Shown here piece by piece: positions 27,691 to 35,403 of a DNA stretch of 64,000 nucleotides. Both the position numbers and the translations under genes were made by a program. The notes beneath the pieces are model-generated. The model was not told the origin of the DNA. It was given only the letters and a program-made list of their open reading frames with translations, and made no database searches. The DNA is from Aurantiochytrium sp. KH105. Its lineage: Eukaryota > Sar > Bigyra > Thraustochytrida > Thraustochytriidae. The stretch lies in NCBI GenBank assembly GCA_003116975.1, contig BGKB01000127.1, positions 1-64,000 on the forward strand. Reading direction: 5' to 3'. Numbering within the stretch: position 1 is the stretch's first letter; each line of letters opens with the position of its first letter.

Positions 27691-29049
27691 ATGGTGCTCG
27701 CCGAGGCGATGATCGAGGCCGACTTTGAGGCGCTCAAGAAAAAGGTGTGGAAGTTCATGCACGAGTACATTTACCCGAACGAGCAGCTCTTCGCAGAGCA
27801 GAACAAGGCCATGGAGCACCTGCCCGCTGACCAGTGGACGTACGCGCCCATCCTCAAGGAGCTCATGGCTGTCGCCAAGAAGCAGGGACTCTGGAACCTC
27901 TGGCTGCCCAATGACACCGCTCGTCTTGCTGGCGAAGGATACGAGGGCGCAGGACTCAACAACGCCCAGTACGCTGAGATCTGCGAAATCATTGGCACGA
28001 GCTGTCACATCGAGTTCGCCGCCGAGTGCACCAACTCCTCGTCCCCGGATACGGGCAACATGGAGACCATTGCGCGCTACGGTAACGAAGCCCAAAAGAA
28101 GAAGTGGCTCAAGCCTCTTCTCGACGGCGAAATCAAGTCCTCCTTTGCCATGACCGAGCCCGACGTCGCGAGCAGTGACGCCAGCAACGTTGGCATCAAT
28201 ATCGAGAAGCGCGGCGGACACTACATCATTAACGGCCGCAAGTGGTGGATCACGGGCTCGGGATCCAAACACTGCAAGATTTACATTGTCATGGGCAAGA
28301 CTGACCCCACGGCCTCTCCCTTTCGGCAGCAGTCCATGATCCTTGTTCCGGCCGATACGCCCGGCATCACCGTCGTGCGCCCCATGCAGTCCCTTGGCGA
28401 CTCTGACGCGCCCAAGGGCCACATGGAGCTTCTCTTTGAGGACGTGTGCGTCCCCGTCGAGAACGTGCTTGCCAAGGAAGGCATGGGCTTTGAGATCTCG
28501 CAGGGCCGTCTCGGTCCTGGCCGCATTCATCACTGCATGCGCTTTATCGGTACCGCGGAGCGCGCCATATCCGCCATGTGCAACCGTGCTGAGTCTCGCG
28601 TTGCTTTTGGCAAGAAGCTCTCCGAGTTTGACACTGTCCTTCAGGACATTGCACAATGCCGCGCGGAGCTCGATATGGCGCGCATGCTTGTGCGTCACAC
28701 CGCGCACCTCCTCGACGTGCAGGGCAACCTCAAGATCCGCAAGGAGCTTTCTATGTGCAAGGCCGTCGTCCCCAGCGTCGTCCAGCGCATTTGCGATCGC
28801 GCCATGCAGGTGCACGGTGCCATGGGCCTTTCACAAGATACCTTTCTCCCCTCGGCCTTTCTTTGGGCGCGCGGGCTTCGCTTAGCCGATGGACCTGATG
28901 AGGTCCACTGGCGCACGGTCGGTCGTCTTGAACTTCGCGACCAGAAGCGCAGAGATGATTCGCTCTACGATCTTCCGGGCTACACCCGCCGCGGCGCGCC
29001 GCACTCCAAGAACCCGCCCACGGATCCGGACTTTCTTGCCAAGCTCTAA
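27691..29049 (+). CDS. Peroxisomal acyl-CoA dehydrogenase, ACAD10/11-like, copy B (452 aa)
   Basis: Tandem duplicate of the gene at 25629, of the same length, with about 94 percent amino-acid identity by eye, the same DGPDEVHW loop and the same C-terminal AKL peroxisomal signal. The start at 27691 matches copy A; the frame is open 258 bp further upstream, but that part is leader sequence shared with copy A. Differences cluster around residues 98-104, 152-178, 200-210, 280-305 and 398-415, while blocks of about 200 nt elsewhere are identical. The mid-domain reads FAMTEPDVASSDASN instead of EPGVAS. Both copies look functional; the clustered changes could alter acyl-CoA preference, which is inference. 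Confidence 0.93.
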   Translation: MVLAEAMIEADFEALKKKVWKFMHEYIYPNEQLFAEQNKAMEHLPADQWTYAPILKELMAVAKKQGLWNLWLPNDTARLAGEGYEGAGLNNAQYAEICEIIGTSCHIEFAAECTNSSSPDTGNMETIARYGNEAQKKKWLKPLLDGEIKSSFAMTEPDVASSDASNVGINIEKRGGHYIINGRKWWITGSGSKHCKIYIVMGKTDPTASPFRQQSMILVPADTPGITVVRPMQSLGDSDAPKGHMELLFEDVCVPVENVLAKEGMGFEISQGRLGPGRIHHCMRFIGTAERAISAMCNRAESRVAFGKKLSEFDTVLQDIAQCRAELDMARMLVRHTAHLLDVQGNLKIRKELSMCKAVVPSVVQRICDRAMQVHGAMGLSQDTFLPSAFLWARGLRLADGPDEVHWRTVGRLELRDQKRRDDSLYDLPGYTRRGAPHSKNPPTDPDFLAKL

Positions 29050-30639
29050 TTTATGGCATCATGTGAAACTTGTTTGGAAAGAGCGACATCTAGTTTGTTG
29101 GGTCAACAAAGCAGAGCAACACCTAGTTTGTTTGGTAAAAAAAAGAGTGACATCTTGCTTGTTTGTTCCAAAAAAAAGAGTGACACCTCGTTGTTGGGTC
29201 AAAAACAGAGTGACAACTTGCTTTTTTGTTCCCCCCCAAAAAGCGACACCTAGTTTGTTGGGTCCATAACAGCAGAGCAACATCTTGTTTGTTGGGTCAA
29301 AAAAGCAGAGGGACGCCTAGTTTGTTTGGTCAAAACAGAGTGACATCTTGCTTGTTTGTTCCAAGAAAAAAAGAGCGACACCTCGTTGTTGGGTCAAAAC
29401 AGAGTGACATCTTGCTTGTTTGTTCCAAGAAAAAGAAGAGCGACACCTCGTTATTGGGTCAAAAAAGCAGAGCGACACCTCGTTGTTGGGTCAAAAAAGC
29501 AGAGCGACACCTCGTTGTTGGGTCAAAAAAGCAGAGCGACACCTCGTTGTTGGGTCACAAAAGCAGAGCGACACCTCGTTGTTGGTCAAAAAAGCAGAGC
29601 GACACCTCGTTGTTGGGTCAAAAAAGCAGAGTGACACAGTGTTGTTTTACATCTCGCTTGTCAAGTTTTCGGGCTTGGCTTACTTCATCTGTTCCAGACG
29701 ACGATTCCACGCATTGCAGAACATGACAAACTAAAGCAAGACGGAACACATTTCCTGAACAGACCTTGTTGACGTGCCTAGCTTTGCCCTTCTTGGTCAA
29801 TTCGTTGCGCGCGACACGGTCTGAGCGTTCTCAGCGCTTCGAACGGATTTTACGCGGGCACGACCGACCAAGATGAAGAATCCGGTTCCAAGTGAGGGTG
29901 GTCCTTTTTGCGCATATCTTTTTCTGGTATGTCCCTCCCATAGAAATCGAGTTTGTCCTGCTTGGCCTGGACTAGACTAGACTAGGACTAGGCTAGGCCT
30001 GCTTATACATGGGTCACTGGGGTCAAAATGTCCGCTCATCGTTATCGTCATCATTGGGCTTGTCCTCTTCTTCTTGGGTCGTTCGCTGCCAGAAACTTGA
30101 GCGGACTCGCTCAGCTCTCCGCCAGCCCCGCCCACCGACCGGTTTACTTCTCTTCTCCACCCCTTCCCAAACCAAACCGCGCTGTTTCGTCCTTCCACGA
30201 GTCGCTCACCTTCTCGGACACTTGTCCTTTTCTGCGGGCCTCTTCCCCCGCCCGTAGCGTGCCGTCGCCTTCGTCTTCCCTCCCTCGCTCGACGGTCGCT
30301 CGCCCTTCCCGCGGCCCGAGGCGGTTTTCTCGGCCGCTTTGGCCCTCGTCCCTCCCTCCCTCCCTCCCTCCCTCCCTCCCTCCCTCTCTGCGTCGTGCGG
30401 CCCCGCTGTCACCCCGTCATAAGGTTTCCTCCTGCTCCTCCTATATCGCCCCTCCCTCAGAGAGACGACCGCGCTCTCACTGGGGTCCAAGCCCCGCGCT
30501 CACGGGAGGAGGGCACGCACACTCTGCGCGGCGCTGCGCGGCGCTGCGCGGCGCTGCACTGCACGCGGCGGCAGCGGCAGTGCGCTATCGGGGGCGAGCC
30601 GGGCGGCGGGCGGGCGAGCGCGCGCAGCCGCGGGCCGCG
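29050..30639. other. Spacer upstream of the O-fucosyltransferase-like gene
   Basis: Begins with the 32-bp minisatellite, then about 1 kb without a recognisable gene. A CTAGACTAG/CTAGGACTAGG-rich stretch lies at 29966-29998, a (CCCT)n run at about 30350-30386, and GCGCGG repeats at about 30520-30555. The frame of the downstream gene stays open to 30028, but that part is Pro/Ser/Arg-rich low-complexity sequence and I read it as leader. Confidence 0.6.
29081..29646 (+). repeat. Minisatellite, about 18 units of 32 bp
   Basis: Unit consensus GAGCGACACCTCGTTGTTGG plus GTCAAAAAAGCA, period 32 bp; starts of the regular units include 29470, 29502, 29534, 29566, 29597 and 29629. The 5' units vary more (TAGTTTG, TTGCTTG), the 3' units are nearly identical, which suggests recent expansion at the 3' side. 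The array lies directly in the 3' flank of dehydrogenase copy B; copy A has only two units in the same place. Because 32 is not a multiple of three and the unit lacks stops, all three plus frames stay open across the array; I do not regard them as genes. Confidence 0.9.
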
Positions 30640-31592
30640 ATGCAGATGCTGCGCTACGCGCACTACTTCGTGTTGGCGGGCGTGGCGCTGCTGGTGCTTG
30701 AGACCCTCGTCGAGTACAGAGCATCGCTCGCGCCCGCCGTCGTCTTCACGGACCTGACTTTGGACCTGAGCGCGGGATACGCGCCAGACGCCGCGGCGAC
30801 AGCAGCCTTGCCGCCGCTGCCGGCGGAGCCGACAAAAGCGCCCGCGCAGCCGAAGCCCGCAACACGACGAAAAAGGCGGCCAACTACGCTGCTCGCGGAG
30901 CCATACGCAGGCGCGCCGAGCACATTTCCCGGAAGCCGCTTCGAAGACCTCGCGGAGCACGAGGTCCAGGCCAAGCAGTGGCTGGTCTTCCAGCAGAGCG
31001 GCGGCTTCAACAACCAGCGCATTATTCTCGAGCGCGCCTTGCGCATTTGCAAGCTGCTCAAGAGGACATGTCTTGTACCGCCAGCAGGCCGTCACTCGAG
31101 CATGTTCAAGAACTACAACAGGCTCGACGCGGACGAAATTATTGCCATGGACCGCGTCTTAGACTTTGGCCTGCTGCAAGATTACCAAGAAGCCGTGCCT
31201 TCTGCACTTAGGTTCGAAGACACTTTACCGATCCTGCAAAAGGCATTTCCCGAGTCAACCCAATGGCACGTCATCGAACAGTCGCGTGCCGAAAGGAAAA
31301 AGACACCACTGGGATACGAAAACATCACCGCGCTCGCCGCAAATCCTGCGTCTGTCATATATATTGCGGGGCCCACCATGTGGCAGCGCTTTGCACCGGG
31401 ATTCGATGAAGAGGTGCACCCATATATCCGCTACGCGCCATTTTTTCGCGCCATCTCGCTCGATCTCGCGAGATCGCTTCGTCTCGGCCGCCACTATATT
31501 TGTGTTCATTCGCGACCCAGCGATCATGGCGAGAAATGGGAGGCACGCATGGCAAACAACACCCCGCCAGCCCTTCCGATGGAGCACAGTAA

Positions 31593-31629
<37 letters not shown>

Positions 31630-32184
31630 ACTACTGCGAATGTCACTGCTAGTGGTGGTAGCGTTAGTCACAGCAACACTGTCGAGGGCGGGAACTCATC
31701 CGCGATCAACGTACCCACGGCTCCTCCAACGCCAAAGGTGAGGCACGCCAACGGGTTCTCTACAAAGTATCTGCCATCCGATGACGCGATCGCTGACCCG
31801 GGCACTTATCTTCAACGCGAAATTTGGTTAGCCATTGCAGAGGCAGGACTCGACGCAAACCTCTTTCGCCGCGTTTACATTGCCACAAAGCCCAACATTA
31901 ATCGTCAGCTCTTTGCAAATATTACGGCTGGAAGAAGTGACATGAGAGTTTATCTATCTGGTGACATGCCACCGCGCGTTTCTGCTGCTCTCGCTGCTGT
32001 CTTTCCGCGTCCGGAGCAAGTTCGTCTCCAAAACGATATTCTCGGCATCGTGGAGCAGCTCATTTGTGCGCGTGCATTTGTGTACATTGGCTTTAGCGGA
32101 TCTTCCTTTTCCGAGTATATTGCGCGCATGCGACGCGAGCCCATGCGGAATTTGATTGTTGGCGAACTCGGCCAAGTGTGGTAA
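30640..32184 (+). CDS. GDP-fucose O-fucosyltransferase-like type II membrane protein (514 aa)
   Basis: Probable Golgi glycosyltransferase. The chosen start (MQMLRYAHYF) gives an N-terminal signal anchor (about residues 7-24, FVLAGVALLVLETLV), then a Pro/Ala-rich stem, then a catalytic region opening with VFQQSGGFNNQRIILERAL, the Gly-Gly-Phe-x-Asn-Gln pattern of the plant and animal O-fucosyltransferase family. Later elements include YICVHSRPSDHGE (the family's basic HxR segment) and the C-terminal YIGFSGSSFSEYIARMRR. Between them lies a low-complexity insert with 12 Ala encoded by a perfect (GCT)12 run (31594-31629), likely prone to length change. The acceptor is unknown; assignment to the family is from motifs only. 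Confidence 0.7.
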
Positions 32185-33007
32185 ATCGCGTGATCGAATC
32201 ATTGGGGCAAAGAGCGTGGGGCCTTTGTTCCTTGAGAATCTGTCGCGGTCACAACTATCTATCTACCCATCTATCAAGTATAACAAGCTTCTCGCAGAGA
32301 ACGAGAGGCTTGTCTGGACTCGAGATCCTACAGTCTCCAACAAGATTCATTTCTTGATCGAAAGAAACCACGCATCTTTCAATGTAACGATCGACTGGTC
32401 CAATGACACACACCGTAAGATCGTCGTTGTTATCAGAATGGTGTGCGACAGTCATTGTAAAAGGTAGCTTCTTCTTTTTTTTAGAAATGAAAAAGGAAAA
32501 GATGATGTAACCCAAAGGGATGAGTGTTCGCGTTGGTCCGAAGAATTGGACCGTTGAGCGCAAAGTCTTGAAACGAATGCTTGTCGCAGCGAAAGCCTGG
32601 CAAATAACACATGGTGAAATAGATGGGTGTACAAGCAGCCTGCTTGAGGCAATAATACAAACGAAACGTTGTCATCAGCTTTATTTTGCTAAAAAATCTT
32701 CTTCCTCGTGAGACGCAAGAAGAAGTTCAATTTAGCTTCAAACAATCTTCTCTGTTGTTCTTACGACTCCAAAGCAGATACAAAGGAAATGAAGTTCCGC
32801 CTTCCTATCGCTTTAGACAAATCTACGCTGTGGTTGTAAACACAAAAGAAACTCGGTTTAGCCAAACTTCAGACAATCTACTCTGCTGTTGTTGTGACCC
32901 AAAGCCGGGCCCACCTCACTTGTCAGTCGCCATGTCCCCGCAACCTCTACGACAGCGAACGGACGGGTGCTGGCAACAAAGGTGGGCGTTCGCGGTATCC
33001 CGGCAGC
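32185..33007. other. Convergent 3' spacer with a weak local duplication
   Basis: No gene between the 3' ends of the O-fucosyltransferase-like (+) and rhomboid (-) genes. Two similar stretches about 125 bp apart (about 32720-32780 and 32848-32908; shared pattern TTTAGC-CAAAC...CAATCT-CTCTG-TGTTGTT) suggest an old local duplication. Otherwise I see nothing. Confidence 0.5.
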
Positions 33008-34201
33008 TCAGCATTCCCACCAAAGGTCTTCTTCGCTCGCCCCAATCGGAAGGGGAACACAACTAATGTACGAGCACCAATCACAGGAATCTACCACATT
33101 GACATCAAGGTAGAGCACAAGCGTAAGCACGACAAAGAGGATTGGCAGAATTACCAGGGCGAGACTTTGCACAACGACCTGGTACGTTTTGCGTTGCTGA
33201 AGATCGCCCCAAATGTTGTAGCGTTTCTGTACGAGAAGCGTAAAGCCAAGAAAAAGCCCACAGCAGAATCCTCCGAAGTGAGCAAAGTTGTCGAGATACG
33301 GGAGCAGCCCGAGACCCAGGTTGAAAATCGTCGCAAGCACGAGCTGCAGCAACACCCACTTGGCAGAATTGCCATAGAGCGACCAATTGTGCAAGAGATC
33401 TGACCAGGCAGCACCGAAAAGACCGAACAGAGCTCCAGAGGCGCCCACGGACAGCTGCTGGGGCAGAAAAATGGCCGAGAGCAGGACTCCAAAGATGCCA
33501 GAGCCAATGAAGATGATGCTGATCTTGAGGGAGCCAAAGTCTCGCTCCATGGAAAAGCCAATGTTATACAGAGCGAGCAAGTTGAAGAGCAAGTGCACGA
33601 AACCGGCGTGAAGAATGATGGGTGTGAATATGCGGTAAAACTCGCCCTCGAGAATCAACGAGGTGTCTTTGGCTCCCATCTTGCTCAGCGTCTCCACGGA
33701 CGGGCCGAGGAGCGGGTTCACTTGGTAGTCTTCCAGCTTCCAGCCATTCACGCCCACTTCGGCGATCATGACAATGATGAGTACCACGGCCGTGCATCGG
33801 CTAAACCACGGCGTATGGTCCTCGTCGCGAGCAAAGACCTCGCCTTCGTGCGCGCGGTCGAATGCTGCGACTTGCGTGTACATGTCGTCAAGATCGGCCT
33901 GGTGCATGGCAGCAGCGAGGCTGCGGTCGCCCTCGGCCATGATGCGCTCGCGTTCACGGCGGCGCTGCTCCTCCTCGAGAGCCTCGCGTTGCAGTCGCTC
34001 CGCATACGTCTCGTCATGGGTATGGTGTGTGCGGACGACGCTTTCTGCGCTTTCCCCGAGCGCCACCTCGCGCGCGACGTCGCTATCGCTGCGTGGCAAA
34101 ATCACCACCGCGGGCACGGCATCCACCGGCGACGCAATGGAGAACGCGGAGTCCACGGACCGTCTGTCTGCGCTCGCCCGGTCCTCCGACCTTCTCGGCA
34201 T
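33008..34201 (-). CDS. Rhomboid family intramembrane serine protease (397 aa)
   Basis: Seven-helix-type rhomboid with a long cytosolic N-terminus. Residues 1-130 are charged (EERLQREALEEEQRRRERER-like coiled coil about 65-90). The membrane core has the HAGFVHLLFNLLALYNIG segment (His198, His203, Asn207), the catalytic serine in SVGASGALFG (Ser255), and the catalytic histidine in NFAHFGGF (His308). Both members of the Ser-His dyad and the oxyanion Asn are present, so I expect an active protease rather than an iRhom. A final hydrophobic segment follows near residues 345-370 and the tail is Cys- and Trp-containing. The start was placed at MPRRSEDRAS; more upstream codons are open but come from repeat-rich leader. 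Substrate and organelle are unknown. Confidence 0.9.
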   Translation of the reverse strand: MPRRSEDRASADRRSVDSAFSIASPVDAVPAVVILPRSDSDVAREVALGESAESVVRTHHTHDETYAERLQREALEEEQRRRERERIMAEGDRSLAAAMHQADLDDMYTQVAAFDRAHEGEVFARDEDHTPWFSRCTAVVLIIVMIAEVGVNGWKLEDYQVNPLLGPSVETLSKMGAKDTSLILEGEFYRIFTPIILHAGFVHLLFNLLALYNIGFSMERDFGSLKISIIFIGSGIFGVLLSAIFLPQQLSVGASGALFGLFGAAWSDLLHNWSLYGNSAKWVLLQLVLATIFNLGLGLLPYLDNFAHFGGFCCGLFLGFTLLVQKRYNIWGDLQQRKTYQVVVQSLALVILPILFVVLTLVLYLDVNVVDSCDWCSYISCVPLPIGASEEDLWWEC

Positions 34202-35403
34202 CGTGCCTGGCTGCCTAGCTGCCTGCCTCGCCCGCTTGCTCGCTCGCTTTCTCGCTTTCTCGCTTGCTCGCTTGCTCGCTTGCTTGCTTTCCGCTCCCTC
34301 GCACCTCCCTCCGCGGGTACGAACGAGAGAAAGTCCAGGTCCAGCGAGCCCTCGCTTCGCCTCGGACGGGCTCGTGCCGCGCCGCCGCCGAGGAGCAGCT
34401 CGCCGCGCACGGCGTCTCCGGGGTCCCCACGCGCGCCGTGGACGCGACGCGGGTTTGCTGCCGCGCGCGCCTCGCCCCGCCCGAGCCGCCGCTCTTGAAG
34501 AAGCTGCTCTTGCTCTTGTCCAAGTCGAGCTCCAACTCGTTGTCGCTGTTCTTGTGCACTGCACACACGCGCCTCGCACACATCGTCGACCGTGAAGCCG
34601 CGGCGGCACTCGCGCGGCGCCAGCGCGTGCTGCGAGGGCGCCCAGGGTTGACACGGACGCGGGGACGCGCGCGCCTCGGCCGGCCACGGCGTGCTCGCGC
34701 CAGAGCTGGCGGCCGCCCGGACGGCCGGGAGGGGCGGCGGCCTGCGCGAGCCCAGCCGGCGGCTCGTGCTGCTGGTCCAGGAAAAGAAAGTAGCAGCACG
34801 TGCACATCGCTCCCTCGCACACTGCCCCCCGGGCCGCGCCTTTCTTCCCGTGTAAGAGGAGCATTTTCGGAGTCTATAGACAGCACCCGCCTTAAAACCC
34901 AACATCTAGACATGGCACCTCAACGCGCAACGTAAGGCGGGTATAGATTGGAGAACCCATTTCGGAGAGTTCCCCCGGCCGGCAGACCAGAATCCAGGCG
35001 AGCGAAGCCGGCCGCGCGAGCCGCGCCGAGCCCAGCCGAGCTCCACGCGCCGAGCCGGAGCAGCGCGAGGCCGGTCGGTCGTGGCCGCGGCGCGGCGCCG
35101 AGGAACACTCTCGGCCCTCCGCCGCGCGCGAAAGGGTCCGCGCGAGACGACGAGCTTCGCCGGCGGAGAGAAGGAGCACTCGCGCACGCTCGCTTCGCAA
35201 GCAAACAAACAAGCAAGCAAGCAAACCAGCAAGCGCACGAGCCAGCGTGCGAGGGGGAACGTGCCGTGCCGTGCCGTGCGCGGCAGCGGCCTGCGCGAGA
35301 GGAGGAGAGATCGTCGCACCTTCGCGTGAAGGGCGCCCGGCGTGCAGACAAAAAACCATCCCGTCCAGCGCGCGCGCGCGGAGAGGATAGAAGATACGCG
35401 AGA
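34202..35403. other. Divergent promoter region between rhomboid and BRO1/ALIX genes
   Basis: No gene recognised. Near 34225-34290 the rhomboid sense strand carries GCAAGCAAGCGAGCAAGC-type repeats; near 35198-35236 the ALIX sense strand carries AAACAAGCAAGCAAGCAA. Open frames on both strands across this GC-rich spacer are Arg-, Ala- and Pro-rich and inconsistent with a protein domain. Confidence 0.6.

Noticed and set aside
25431-28815. Similar antisense frames (440 and 417 codons) opposite both acyl-CoA dehydrogenases
   Set aside because: Their mutual similarity is only a consequence of the gene duplication; they are in codon register with the real genes and carry no recognisable domain.
30028-30639. 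N-terminal extension of 204 codons on the O-fucosyltransferase-like gene
   Set aside because: Crosses the CCCT microsatellite and is low complexity, whereas MQMLRYAHYF starts a proper signal anchor.
34948-35403. N-terminal extension of 152 codons on the BRO1 gene
   Set aside because: Includes the CAAG leader tract and Arg/Ala-rich sequence; BRO1 proteins normally start directly at the domain.
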